DNA of 64,000 nt from Mastacembelus armatus (GCF_900324485.2 NC_046651.1:9330605-9394604), one strand, 5' to 3'; positions 1-13,129 are shown, numbered from the stretch's first letter. Translations and numbers: made by a program. The notes: a model not told the origin generated them from the letters alone.

Positions 1-3000
1 AGGACATATCAGCTGCTGAAACATTATGGCTGAAAAATAGTTTACAGTACTAGAATAGATAGAATAGCAGAATAGAAAGAAGTCAATTTAACTGCTTTAG
101 ACCCAGCTTTAAGCTTAGCAATAACTATACCTTTGGTATATTGAGGTCAGTAGACTGTGTGTTTTAAACATGACATTACAGTAGCACTATTATTTGCCGT
201 ATCTTGTGTGTTTTGACCATATTATAAAGTGAAAACAAGCTTGATATTTATTTAATGATGGTTCAAGTGCTGTCAGGAAAGCTGATAATGTGATCTGCAG
301 CACAGCATTAGGGCAAGTTGACCAGACGAGGAGATGGATTTCCCCCATTTACAAGCATCTAATTACCTTTTCTTAGCTTTTTAAGTACAACATTAATGTC
401 TAATTCCTGCATTATTCTTTAGCCGATCCTTTCCCTTTTTTTTTCTTGCTCCCACTGTTTCTTCCATCATATTTCCCCCAGGGTTTCTCTGAAACCCCTA
501 AATAATGCACACCGAGTGAAGCCCTTAAAGGGGATGCATGATAGATCACTCTTCTCTTTCTGGAGCTGTTGTACTCTTCTTACGCTGAAGCTTATTTATC
601 ATTTCCATAATGACACTGTTCTCAGGTGAATCTCTAAACATCTATATTTACACCAGGCAACTTTTTACAAAGAAACACCTTCTTTTTTTTTTTTTTTTTT
701 ATATGATCCAGTTTTTAGTTCATGATCTCATAGTAAAAATGGGTCACATGCCTGCTTTGAGACTTTTATTTTGAAAGCTTATTTACAGACGGCCTGAAAT
801 CAACAATATGCCAGTGATTGTATAAGTCTTCATTTTGAGTGACATTTTTATATGAATTCTGTTTGTAATAGGGTTATAATACAAGTGTGAAAAACAGTTT
901 TAAAGCATAGGGGGAATATATAATAAATAAATATCTTCATACCAATGAGCACTTTATACAAAGTGCAGCTGAGGCTGATGTGAATGTGGAAATGATGTGA
1001 ATAACATGAGTTCCATAATAATTACAGGTACTGGACAAGTTGATATTTTGTCTTTGCTCTGTTTACTGAGTCAGATAACTTATATGCTATGATTAGTTAA
1101 CATATATGTACCGACCCAGGGCCTTGGTCTTTAACTGATTGAAATCACGTCCCAGCAAAAATTCTGAGATAAGATGATTCATTGTTAAACATGAATGCTC
1201 TGTGTGAATGCAAAGAATGAATCACTACTCAACTTTAATGTTAACACTGCTTTCTGCTGCTGCATCGTTGGTAATTATAGTGAGGACAGTCACTTACCAC
1301 TGAGGGAATGTAATCTGCAAAGAGAGCAGCAACAGCCCTGCACTGTGTTACTGTGCATCAGATAATTTAAGTGGTAATAAATGCAGCACGGTGCTCAGAG
1401 GACAAAAGAATCTGATTATTTTTTGTGGAAATAAATAATATTTTATGCTGAGTTAAAGTTAAAGGCTGCATTTCTGATTCACTGGCTGGTTTTCACTTCT
1501 CATCAAAGTGCATATTTTGACCACCTTAACACCAAGCATCAGGTTTCTGTCACCTGAGAGATTTTGTCACAGATACTTCAAATGCCTGTGGTGCACCAAC
1601 ACTGGTTATGGTTTTGAGGAATGAACTCACTGACATATACTATACAAAGCTTCAGTACCAAATATGGTGTGCCCCCTGCTGGATAAATAGAGCACAGACT
1701 GTTTTCAGCCATTCCTGAGCTGTTTTAAGTTTGTTTGCCTAGTTTTACACATTCATATTGCACTTCACTGTAAAGCAGAGGATCCTTCCAGTGTGGCCAT
1801 TCCCAAGGTTTCATTGTGAGACCATAATCTATTAACGCACTTGCTGTTATGTCATACAATTAACCAGTTTATCTGTCAATCAACCAGTTTGTCAACTCAA
1901 ACACCAGAGCTGGTGTCCAGAATTTATCATGATAGTACTAATAGCCTATATATTTATAATAATTCCACTATGAATCGTACTGATTAACATTAGGTCTACT
2001 TTTTCTTTTTGTAGACAACCCAGTTTTGGTAGTCTTGATGTCAATGCAGGTTGGTCTTCCCACCGTGTCTCCTCGTCTGACTGCTTGTCATTCAGGAGAT
2101 CATCTTGTGGACACACTCTTTTGAGGATTTCTTTACTTATTTTCTTTGTGTGTAACTCATTAGGTTCAATAGCTCTGTGTATAATCTGTCATGGAAACAG
2201 TAGCCACCGTAATATTTGAAGAAGCTGATCGGTGTGTGTTTATTTTATAATCAAGCAGGAAGCCACAAATGCTCTGTCCTTCTTAAAGCCAGTGTCAGTA
2301 TTTTTTTCTCCTTCATATTTTTTATATTAAGACTTTTCTGTGCTCTTCAGTGGGAACACAGACTATTACTTATATAGGACATGTTATTTCCATGTTCCAT
2401 ACCAAGGACATTTAATTCAAAAAGGACTGTTCCTTTCTGAAGACACCACAGCCCTTGACGCCAGAGGCTGGAGTCTGGTGTGTCAGCCACTGGACTGACG
2501 TCAGCCAGTAAAACATGCACATTTCCCTTCACCCTGCATTCACTGGGCTCCATCATGTGGCTGCATGCAGACCAATGTGGTTCTGAAGGACAAAAAAACA
2601 GTGACCTCAAAAAGTCCTAAAATAGAGGAGACTGTGTTTGTTGAGGTGACTCAGCCAAATTGTAATGATGTGATAACGAGCTCTGGGGCGTTGCAGCTCA
2701 GCGATATATAGCACCGTAACACCAGAGAACAATGCTGAACTTTAAATGCGTGCCACACTGAGATTATGAGAAATGTTTGCTGTGCTACATTTTTGATTTT
2801 CCAGTCATTTCTGGAAAGTGGAATAGAACATAAAATATACTGTATACCCTCACAGCTGACAGGAGCTGTTGAAATACACTCACTGACATGTACACATTTT
2901 TTGAAGAGGTGGCCTATCACTGCAAACTCTGAGTTACCTGGCTGTTTGACACTGCTATAGCTTTTAATTATTGGTGGTCTTTTAATAATTACCAATTTAG

Positions 3001-3856
3001 GGAACAAATTAAATCTAAGAACATGTATGTTTTAGCTAACTCTAAATTAGAAATAATAGTGATTTTTCTTTTTTGCTGCCTATGCAACTTTAATCACTTC
3101 TCTTTCAATATTAATTGAAATTAACATCTTTAAGAGCCAGAGAGAACATTTGCCCCAAAATTCAAAGTGCATTCAGTGCACACATGTACTGTATATATTA
3201 AGAGTACATTTATGTTTAAAACACAAGTGCCATTACTTGCTATCACAAAGATCAGGCCCAAAATGAAATAAAGAAAGAAAAGAAGAAAAAAATTAAGAAA
3301 ATGCAGTTTAACAATAGACATTAAATGAGACATACAGACATTTTAAAGTTTTTACATTTTAGTGCCATGTGTGATTGGTCTGCAGCAGCAAATACTGAGC
3401 TCAGTTTTCACTATGTTTTAATGTGACTTAAAATAAATATGAATCATCGACCACATCTGTAGAACAGTATCAGTTTTTCAGTATCTGAATGAATCAACAG
3501 GTACATGAGTAAAAAGCTGCTTTCATCTCCGATTTCTAAACAGAACTGAAAGATATGCAGCTGAACTCTCAGCACACTGGTCAAACTGAATTGCACAAAA
3601 GAAAAATCAACACAAACCTGATATTCTATAATCTGAATTTGGAATAACTGGTGAGATTTATGGACAAAGACACTCCTCAGCTAAGTAGGAACTTATTTTT
3701 ATGCTGTTATCAGTGGGGACAAAAATGCTTTTCCTAAAAGATGTGTGTTCCTGTACTAATGTTTACAACACAGCCCATGAGATCAGCTTGTGACTGCACT
3801 CTAGTTTGCTGTCCTTGGTAACTTGAACCCTTGGTGACGATCAGGGATATGGAGCA
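1..3856. other. AT-rich region without a recognised gene
   Basis: I found no exon here that reads as a known protein with splice borders; the short open frames have no family resemblance and look like chance. The stretch holds a poly-T run at about 682-701 and a CTCF-like core at 1669-1682. The last few hundred bases are probably the 3' untranslated region of the minus-strand LYRM1 gene: a minus-strand ATTAAA lies near 3415. The rest is probably intergenic. Confidence 0.5.
1669..1682 (-). promoter_or_regulatory. CTCF-like core motif
   Basis: On the minus strand the bases read CCAGCAGGGGGCAC, which fits the vertebrate CTCF core consensus closely. A single motif match is weak evidence of occupancy. 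It lies about 2 kb beyond the end of LYRM1, where a boundary element would be plausible. Confidence 0.3.
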
Positions 3857-4606
3857 TCAGGTCTCATCATGTGACTGTAAGTAAATTGGCTTGGCCTGCT
3901 TCCTTAGGCGCTGCTGTACTCGCAGCTTCCTGCCCTTCTGAGTTGCCAGTCCCAGTGGTGGTAAGTAGGTCTACAGGAACATTCAGAGAACAAATGAAAT
4001 GAATAATATGTCTCAACAACACAATAACCTGCAATACTGAAAGAAAAGGTTGCTTGATAAATGGCAACTTACAGCCCTTGGATATGGGTTCCTGTAATGC
4101 AGACCTGTGGGGAAAAAAAACAGATAATGTTGGCAGGAACTGTCAATATCATATAAATCTTTAAAAACATATCATTCTTTCAAAGCAGATACTACATTCC
4201 TGACAACAAGACAAGACAAAAACCCAGAAAACATCCTGAAATTCTTATTTTTTGTGCAGCACAAAACTCAGAGCAGAGGTATGTAAGCAAAAATATCTCT
4301 CCATCCTTACCTATTTCTATCCTTGCTTCACATTCTTCTATACACCTCTTTATTGATTCTTGTTCTGTGAGCTGAAAGAAACATAGAGAAGAAAGAATTA
4401 GTCATGAAACTGTGAAACGATGGTGAGCAGAGTATTGCTGTTCACACCTGCTGGTTTTGTCTGAACAGTGTCCGGGCCTCCTGAAGAATGTACTTTTTCT
4501 CAACCTCTGTGTCACTTGTCACTCCACTCTGTGCCTGCCAGGTACGGGCAATACGAAACACCCTCATGTACAGTGACAGCACCGTCCTGCGAGTGGAGGC
4601 CGTCAT
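3857..4606 (-). CDS. lyrm1: LYR motif-containing protein 1
   Basis: Four coding exons on the minus strand: 4448-4606, 4311-4371, 4073-4104 and 3857-3970, all with GT-AG borders and continuous phase, giving 121 residues (human protein 122). The protein starts [18 protein letters not shown] and keeps the family blocks [33 protein letters not shown] and the C-terminal YLQSHDE. LYRM1 belongs to the Complex1_LYR family of small helical, mostly mitochondrial proteins; human LYRM1 has been linked to adipocyte growth and mitochondrial function. The signature tripeptide LYR reads LYM here, so the usual arginine is replaced by methionine, with an arginine following. The gene is head to head with DCUN1D3. 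The assignment is firm; function is inferred from orthology. Confidence 0.95.
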
Positions 4607-5029
4607 CTGGGATGAAACTCTGAGGAAATGGCAGATACCTGCACAAAAGGTAAATTACAAACTCTTTATAAAAAGTATTACTTTTTTAACAAGCCTTCTG
4701 GGTTGGACTAATCTAAAATTCACAAACAAAAATGTTCTCTTTAGGCCCCACTGATCAAATGTTCCACCTTCTGAGTTGTACGGTGTCACCTCCAGATTTC
4801 ATTCAATGAAGATGCATTATTTTTTACCCAAAGGAAAAAGCTCCAGGTTTTTGTGTCTTCATTACTGTGACAGTCTGATTAACTGAAACTTCATGTGCCC
4901 AAACAACAGCCAGGTTATAACACAGAGTTCCTGGCTTATTACAAGAAGGGGACACAAGAAGCCTGCTCTAGTCAAAGTTGCACTGTAGTAGTGCAAATTA
5001 TACAATGAATCTAGAAATTTTGGGGCTTC

Positions 5030-5385
5030 GATTAGTGGTTGTCACTGTTGCCTCACAGCAAGAAGGTTCCTGGTTTGAAATCCATCAGGGACCTTTCTGT
5101 GTGGAGTTTGCATGTTCTCCCTGGGCTTGTGTGGGTTTTCTCCAGGTACTCTGGTTTCCTCCCACAGTCCAAAAACATGTATGTCAGGTTGATTGGTGAC
5201 TCTAAATTGCCCATAGGAGTGAGTGTGAGTGTGTGAGGTTGTTTGTCTCTATGTGGCCCTGTGATGGACTGGTGACCTGTCCAGGGTGTACCCCTGCCTT
5301 TCACCCAAAGAGAGCTGGGATAGGCTCCAGCAGATCCCTGTGACCCTGGTTAGGAATAAGCAGGTAAAGATAATGGATGGTTTAT
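5030..5385 (+). mobile_element. tRNA-derived SINE-like repeat
   Basis: This about 350-base segment matches a repeat type seen very often in teleost genomes. It has a tRNA-like head with a degenerate B box (GGTTTGAAATCC at about 5072), a middle with 'tttgcatgttctccctg' and 'cacagtccaaaaacatg', and a tail ending in 'gggataggctccagcagat' and ATGGATGG. A second copy, only the 3' part, lies at about 23803-23920. Clear target-site duplications were not visible. The class is inferred from the B box, so family assignment is tentative. Confidence 0.65.
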
Positions 5386-5599
5386 TATGCAGCTTTATGG
5401 TGTTCCCATTATCTAACACTAGATGTCACTAAACCTACACATAGGTGTATTTCCAAACATAACCTTAACTTATTTGACTGTTATATGACTGACTGTAAGA
5501 TATGAATGCTGTTCTCAGATAATTGTTGAGATAAGAATAACACATTTATCGTATCTGCATTAAGAGAAAAAGCTGTATTTGGCATCACCCGTACAGATG

Positions 5600-6600
5600 C
5601 AGCTAGCTATCACTGAGCCTTGTCCTGGCAGCTCAAACTGAGGATCTACTGCTAAGAAATTGAGTTAAACTCGCAGCTGGACCAGTGTCGCTCACAGCTA
5701 CTTGCATCATTGTTCTCGGTAAGTTTAGTTTTACAATTTAACACAACAGAACACTCCCTACCGACTATTTCTGAAGACGAAGCTAGTTCTCCAGCCGTTC
5801 GCTAGGACAACAAAAACACACGTGTCGCCTGATGATGACGTTTCAGACAGCACTAGCTTTTAAACGGGGGAGGTTGCAAAAAACCCAAATCACAACAAAA
5901 CAACCACAGAAAAAATAACAAACAAATAAAACACACAACGTGCTTCTACTTTTCATTGTACATAAAGTTGGAGATGTCTTGACTCTTTAAATTATTTTCC
6001 TTATTTCTACACTTTACTATTTATAGACCGAGTTTAAGTCATTTCACAGTAGTTACCAATTGGCTTTGGTTACTTTCACAATATTAATTTTTCTAACAAC
6101 ATATCTACATTATCTGGTCTATATTAGTTAAAATTAGGAACCGAGCTTTTGTCGTTGCCTTCTCTGGGACGAAGATCAGCTGCTGGTTTCTTATAGGGAG
6201 GAAGTGATGCAGGAAAATGCCCATAATGTAGCTACACTCAATGACTAAAAGGGGGAAGCACAAAGAAATAGGCTGGTTTAGTCCGAGACTCTCTTTAACT
6301 CACGACAAACCGCGTACACCATCTATAATGCTCTGAAAAAGCACATTCCGGCTGTTGGATTTTTACTTATTTTTTCTAAAAGCAGACTAGAGTCCGATAT
6401 TGATGTGGAAGTTTTAGTCAGCTGCCAGCTAGTTAGCTAGTTAGCTAGTTAGCAGCCTGAGTTAACGCGACGAGTTTGCCTCAGTTCGCTTCTGCTGGTT
6501 TACGCGACTTATAACAACTTAATGTGTACTGGCGTCCCAGCAGTGATATGCACAGCAGAGGTAAGTTTGTGGTGTTTGTCTGTGTCTTCATCGGAAGACT
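5600..6600. promoter_or_regulatory. Shared promoter region of LYRM1 (-) and DCUN1D3 (+)
   Basis: LYRM1 reads left from 4606 and the first DCUN1D3 exon candidate ends at 6560 with a good donor (CAGAG|GTAAGT), so both start sites should lie here. A further plus-strand donor-like site (TCTCG|GTAAG) is at 5719 and may end an alternative first exon. CCAAT/ATTGG boxes overlap near 6057. A short tandem repeat of AGCTAGTT lies at about 6427-6453. The human orthologues are also head to head, which supports a bidirectional promoter. The exact start sites cannot be read from sequence. Confidence 0.55.
6427..6453. repeat. Tandem AGCTAGTT repeat
   Basis: Three copies of the 8-base unit AGCTAGTT stand just upstream of or within the first noncoding exon of DCUN1D3. 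The unit contains AGCT and CTAG palindromes. Confidence 0.7.
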
Positions 6601-7546
6601 TAGCTTAGCCGAGAGCTAACTTTGAGTTAACTGATGCTAGCTAGCTGTGGCGACGTTGCCAGGGCCAGGCAGTTTTGATGTAAATGGCCCGATGGCGACA
6701 ATTTGTTGTGAATTATTCATATTATAATTTAAAACGTGAGGTGTGAATGAGTGTCAAAACAACGTAAACGTGACATTTTGCCGTGTTGTGCTCGTCCGTC
6801 CCGTTTGGCTCAGCTGATCTTCGCCAAAGAGCATAACGTTAACTAGGTAAAATAACGTGACTGGTAACTAGTATTAGTTAAGGTTAGTTCATCTGACTTT
6901 AACCTAACCGAGGCTGTGCATTGACAACACTGTTGTACATATTCCCACATTCATTTTTTTAGCTCAACTTTATTTCTTGTCTGTGTTTGGACTCTCTAAA
7001 ATAATGGCTGTATGCTGACAGTGTGTGCTCACCTGGTTTTTTGCAATATTGGACAATAATTATAATCGGTGGGTTAATTAATGAAAAGGCCTTCAGAAGT
7101 AAGTTACATTAAATGTTAGGCGAAGTTGGAAAGAGTGGACCTGTGAGAGATTTGCCTCTACATGCCCAGTGCAGTGATCAGTCAGGCAGACGATTCGCTC
7201 CCATGCTGAACATTTTCTACATTATTGGGAGAGAATAGCTGTGGCTTCACAAAAAAAGGGTTTGAGAAGTTGAGCTCCTAATTTGTGGTTTAGGACTGTG
7301 GGAGAGTATCTGTGCCCTGCGAGAGGTTCCTCGCTCTACATATAACATCAGAGGTCTGTGAGCCCTGCTCAACACAGCTCAGTGTGTTTTCAGTGCAAAT
7401 GCTATGAACCATCCTTTGCAGTTTGTTTTGCAGTGACTGAATATTCATGAAATAAGGCAGGCTGTTGAGAAAAATGTGTTGTGCAGGCTGGGGAACGATG
7501 AGCTATCACTTTCTGCTTATGATGGCAAGATAATGTGTCTTTTCAG

Positions 7547-7630
7547 CTTTTGCGGATGTCAAGGTCACAGTGATGGAGCAGCATAGGAGGACACTTTGAT
7601 CTGTGGCCAATGCCGTCTGAGGGACTGTCT
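7547..7630 (+). other. dcun1d3: Noncoding exon 2 of DCUN1D3 (5' UTR)
   Basis: The segment is flanked by a polypyrimidine tract with TTTTCAG and by a donor TCT|GTAAGT. It lies between the first exon candidate (ending 6560) and the first coding exon (starting 8704). It has two short upstream open frames (about 7556 and 7573) and no long reading frame. Exon status is inferred from splice signals only. Confidence 0.55.
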
Positions 7631-8807
7631 GTAAGTAACCTCCTAACCTGCTACTCTATCAGTCATCAAATGCTTCAACAACTTGTACGTTTTATAAGCG
7701 TGGATTGGCAGCAGAATGATAAACTGCATTAACATAGACACATGAAATCAGCTCATTTTGAGTAATTGGGAATGTTGGAAAAAAAAAACATTTTACATAT
7801 CCTCATAGCCTAATTCGTTATCTTGTTACTTTAAAAAAAATCACTTTGCATGCAGTTTGGTCAGTAATCAGTTTGTATCCTCCATAACAGTGTCTGTCAT
7901 TACCTGCCGGTTGTGTGTTATCCACATTAAGCTCTCATTCTTCCTTATATTATCTTACTTGCCAATCTCAACCATAATGTGTGGATATGGATAAAATTTC
8001 CAACAGTGATGTTTCCACTCAGCATAACATTATTTTCTACATCTATTCCAAGCTTGCATGTGTGCTTTAAAAATACCTAAAAAGCAGCACAAACAGGCAT
8101 AGTAAGTTGATCATTTTTGTCACTGCTGCTATTACTGTCTGGATTTTGAAGGGGAGCAGTGTTTTTTTTTTTTTTGTTTTTTCTTTTTGTATTGACTACT
8201 GCACAATCCAGTCAAACTTCCTTTGTCAGGTAGGAAATGTATGGTAGAACATTTTCATTCTTGATGCCATGTAAACATAAACACATGTACACAAGCCATT
8301 TATGGAGAAGAAGAAACCCTAAAGAGGGCATGTTACTAATAGTGCCTGTGTGTAACCAAACCGATTCTACCTCAGTAGCTTTCGCCAATACAGTGTTATT
8401 TTAGAAGTGTCTGTGGTCATTTGCACCACGTACGCATTGCATTTACACATATAGACTGTTATTTCTTTGTTCTTGACTTTTAGGTTTTTTAAGTCTGGCA
8501 GTACAAGACTTGGATTGTGGCAGATTTGGCACAGGTAGCTTTGCTTCTTGACCTTCTGTTAAAAGAAATGCTAATAGTTTCATTCATTTCTGCTAAGATC
8601 GACAGAAATGTGGATCTTGACCTTTTGATTGTGAGTAAGATTGTTTCAGGTATAAGCTACACACTTTCTGACAATGAATATTTGTAATTGTTTTTACCCT
8701 CAGGCCTGAGGGTATGTTGAGGCGTCTTGCCAGGCCAGAGCAGAGGCGTCTAGGTGGTTCGGACGGGGACTGAAGGCGAGGAGGAAAGACAGACGAGGGA
8801 GGAAGAC

Positions 8808-11598
8808 ATGGGCCAGTGTGTCACTAAGTGTAAGAATCCGACGTCCTCACTCGGCAGTAAGAGTGGCGACAAGGAGAGCAGCTCCAAGTCCCACAAGAAA
8901 GGTGGCAGTGGTGCTGGGGGCCACAAAGAAGAGCATAGTGCTCCTTGTAGCAAAGGCACCAGTGAGCTGTCGAATGGCACCAAAGCGTTGGAGGTTACAG
9001 TGGAGACACCCGTCATCCCTGCAGTGATCGGGGAAACGCGCAAGGATGAGTTACTGGATGGAGACGGGCTGTCATTGCTGCGCATCGAGGAGCTGTTCGG
9101 CTGCTACAAGGATGAGCAGGAAGATGCCATCTTGGAGGAAGGCATGGAGAGGTTTTGTAATGACCTCTGCGTGGACCCGGCAGAGTTTCGTGTGCTTGTT
9201 CTTGCCTGGAAGTTTCAAGCAGCCACCATGTGCAAGTTTACAAGGTAAGGTGACGTCACGGGGACTAGAGCGTGCTGTTTGTCAGGATAAACTGGCATAA
9301 TTACTGCATAGCAATCAGCCATAGGCGTGAAGAGAAAGTTTTGACACATGTATTTCCTTATTTCAGATGACTAAAAAAATATGCTTTGAGTAGTGCCTAC
9401 ACTGATTTAATTTTCCAACATGCTGGTGTTTGTTTTTGCAATTACTCATTGTGTCCTGGTGTTTAGTAGTTAGGACACATACCATATTACCTGAGTACCA
9501 ACTCTCTAGCCAAGCATCTTGTCTTTATGTTCACTCATGGCCTTTTCAGTTGAGGTAAAATTGGAAAAAAAAAAATCAGTTTCCCCTTTTAAATCTTGAG
9601 GAATTTTCCAGAAATAAGGTCTGTAAGGACATTGTTATTGTTACAGCTGTATTGTACTGTGTTCATTGTAACCAACCCATATGTAACCCATTTACTACAT
9701 GCTCTCCTTGCACTTCATAAAATATTAAAACCTATTCCTAACACCCAGCATTGCAGTGACACATAGTGAGCAAAGCCATTTGTAGTTAAAAAAAAAAAAA
9801 AAAATCACTTTGTTTTATTGAGTGAAATTTTGCAGATCCATTGAGCTTCTCACGTGTTAGCTGGGAACTGTGATTAGAATTGAATATTTTGTTCAAAAGA
9901 GGTGAGGTCCAGATTTCCTGACACAACATTATTGACTTGCACTATGTACACTGTGTACACTATATGCTGTGTAAAGTTATTGTCTGTTTAAAATCATCTT
10001 TACTAAAGCAGATTGACTTACTATAAGTTCTGAGTGGTGTTAGGACAGCCCCCTACATGTTATGACAGACAGCTGACACATCTCCACATGACCAGCATTA
10101 TGTGCAGATTCCTGTCGGGTTACACATTAGTGAGAATATCATCCCCTTTCTGACCAGTGGTGGTGCTGCCAATAAGCTGTAAATAAAATTTAGACAAACC
10201 TAGAAAAGTTTTTAAGATTTCTTTAAATTGTCCCATTGAGAAGAAAGTTTGATGTAGCTGCAACAAAGACCACACAGTTTTGCTTAACTTTTTCTGATAA
10301 TTTTAGAATGGCTCCTGATGTTAACTTGTTTTTAAAATACTGTCTTATCATGCTAACCACAACATTGTGCAACCCTAGTAAACAGCTTGATACTAAACAT
10401 CTAGCAATGTTAATAACAGCAACTGACCCTCCCTGTGCTACTCGACCTTCAAATTGTCACTGTCCAGCCATTCTGTTTCAAATACTGATCAACTAGAGAC
10501 ACGCACACATACGCACACACATACCGTTTCTGTCAGGTAGGGTGCACAGAGGAAATGAATACTACTCTACAGTTACAAATGAATGGTGCTGCCTGGTGGC
10601 TGGGTCACTTGTCACTGATCCCCCTCTCTGATTTTTAACTCAGCACTTTTCTATCCAGAGGCTTTGGACAATACCACACTCTGGTTACAAGCATGTTTCA
10701 TTGTCACCTGATGCTTACTGATGCTCTTTATGTTACATTTGACTTTGAAAGCCTATATTGTTGTGGGGCTCAAATAACAAGTATATCTGCCTGGTTTGAA
10801 GCCCACAACACTGAAGTGAAAATACTGTTTGTGGAATTCTCATTCACAGAAAGAGCAGGTTTTTTTCAAGGTATTCCTAATTTCTTTGCTGTGCCTCCTT
10901 TCTCAGTGATCTCAGTGCTGTTAGAGACACATAGCCTTTTGTTTGAATTAGATCATGTCATGATTTATTGTTGCTCTTGTTAAATTTAACTGTTGAAATG
11001 GTGAAATAGTCCATTATCATTCTGACATCTGGTCCTCTTTTTTTGTGTCAACAGGAAAGAGTTTGTTGAGGGCTGCAAGGCCATCCAGGCTGACAGCCTT
11101 GAAGGGATCTGCTCACGTTTCCCCTGCATGCTGTTGGATGCTCAGGGCGAGGAGAACTTCAAGGACCTGTACCGCTTCACTTTCCAGTTTGGCCTGGACG
11201 CTGAGGAGGGCCAACGCTCTCTGCAGCGTGAAATCGCCATCGCCTTGTGGCGCCTGGTTTTCACTCAAGACACACCCACGATCCTAGAGCGCTGGCTGGA
11301 CTTCCTATCAGAGAACCCTTCAGGTATTCGAGGCATCTCAAGGGACACGTGGAACATGTTCCTCAACTTTACCCAGGCAATTGGTCCTGACCTGAGCAAC
11401 TACAGCGAGGACGAGGCCTGGCCCAGCCTTTTTGACACCTTTGTGGAGTGGGAGTTGGAGCGTAGGAAAAAGGAGGAGGAACAGGCACTGGTGGCAAAGG
11501 AGGAAGAGGGCAGGTGTACTGAGACAGAGTGTTCTCCCACCACAGGTAGACTTGAAACAGAGGGAAGTCGAGGCTCACAGACGTGGGGGGGCCACTGA
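8808..11598 (+). CDS. dcun1d3: DCN1-like protein 3 (neddylation regulator)
   Basis: Two coding exons, 8808-9244 and 11055-11598, join in phase to give about 326 residues (human 304). The start MGQCVTKCK carries the N-myristoylation glycine and nearby cysteines that anchor DCUN1D3 at the plasma membrane. A low-complexity Ser/Lys-rich stretch follows, then the PONY/DCN1 domain (about residues 85-285) with blocks YKDEQEDAILEEGMERFCND, AWKFQAATMCKFTR, DLYRFTFQFGLD and GPDLSNYSEDEAWPSLFDTF, which hold the cullin-binding acidic residues. Family members bind cullins and UBE2M/UBE2F and control cullin neddylation; DCUN1D3 can hold cullins at membranes and oppose DCUN1D1. The C-terminal tail is Glu-rich and longer than in human. 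Start choice is supported by the conserved MGQC sequence. Confidence 0.97.
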
Positions 11599-13060
11599 CT
11601 TGGAAACAGGAAATATATTGTGAGGGAAGAATACAACATATAAGTGAACTGTACATCTGTGAATCATTGAATGAATATTAGTATTACCATTACAGCTGTT
11701 CATTTCTCTCTCCTTTTCAGTTGGGGTGGGATTCCTGCTTTTGCAACATCTTTTTGTTTTTGAAAGGGCTCCAAAAACTGCTAGGTTTTAAGCACTTCTG
11801 TTTAAGTTATTACTTTGCTTTTTTCTCCCCCCACGTGTGTTTTTAGTGATCTGACATGGATGTGGTTCATTTTAACCTACCTACCATAACTCAGCGAAGT
11901 AAGTAAAGACTTGGTTTTTAAAAACAGGCAACAGAAAGCCATAACCCTTTCCCACAGTTAACTACTGCTATGTTTTATACACGAAAAGACTTAGTAACAG
12001 TAAAGTAAAAAGGGAAATTTGGGCTACTTGTCTAAAAATACATTTTTACTACCAAAATTGAGATTTAATACAAGGGTCGGGATAAGTGAAAACATCTCCA
12101 GTGAGCTACTCTTGTTGGATTGTTTGCTTTGTATATCTTGCAGTGCAGTGAGGTTGACTGGATTGCACTTTTATTGCCTTCACAGCTGTCAGCCTGCAAT
12201 TACACGGCAAACAATAATGGATTACAACTTTGTCACAAGCGCATTTTATCACTGCAGATAGTACAAATGAGATTTGTAACTTTAATTCATCAAAGTTTTA
12301 ATATTCTTTTAATATCCAAGTTGTTTTCCAGTGTAACAGACCCACCCTTTCTTCTGTGTTGAGTGTTTTTGAGTGCTACTAGTGCAGTGAGCAGCTTGGC
12401 TTGTTTAAGCAGCTGACTGTGCCCCCTTTTAACCTCTAGCATCTAAAATTTTAATGTCCACCTACTTTCAAGAAGCAGTTAAGTGTCTACAACACAATGA
12501 TGCTGGCTTTTCTCAGATGCCTCGTTGATAACGTAAGAAGTCTGTAAGGACAACGAATTGGCAAAAATTAGTCCTGGTCATTTCTGAACAGAAGATGCCT
12601 AATCATACATCAGAGTACTGTTAAACTGGGCGTTACAAAGCTTACATTGTTTACTTTCAAGAGTGTAATAAGGGTCTTCACACCCTTGAACTGCTATACA
12701 AAAAATAGTGTGTGCATTTCACAATTAATGTTGATTGCTGCTGGTGATGGATTGCACAAAGACTAATGGCATGTTAAGTCATTGTACTTGCAACTTGCTT
12801 TGCAGAGAGATTGATGTCAATTTCCATTTTAACCCTTTTCCAAACTGTAGATTGATCTTAAGTATATACTAGGGTGTTTTGGAAGTTTCTGGAGTGTTAA
12901 CTATACATGCTGGCTAATCAAGAGTCTGTAATATGGGCTTAGTGTGATAAGAGGGTGGCCATAACCTGATCTGTTTGGTTTACATCTATAATGGTTTTAT
13001 TTCAGATCCCCTTTGTCCTTTTTTATATAAAATGTATTGATTTATAATAATAAAAACAGT
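11599..13060 (+). other. dcun1d3: 3' UTR of DCUN1D3 with poly(A) signal
   Basis: No exon is recognisable between the DCUN1D3 stop codon and the KATNIP promoter. An AATAAA at 13049-13054 is the best poly(A) signal and would give a 3' UTR of about 1.45 kb. The extent is inferred. Confidence 0.5.
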
Positions 13061-13129
13061 GTTGAACTTTTAATGGTGACTAGGAAAGTGTGTGATTTCT
13101 TCGTACCTCACGCTTTGCTCATGCTAAAT

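Noticed and set aside
2347-3333. Overlapping open frames of 60-118 codons on both strands
   Set aside because: They have no family resemblance, no splice context and AT-rich chance composition.
5053-5304. Minus-strand frame of 83 codons
   Set aside because: It is the reverse of the SINE-like repeat.
8750-9085. Minus-strand frame of 111 codons
   Set aside because: It is a shadow of the first DCUN1D3 coding exon; the plus strand matches the known protein.
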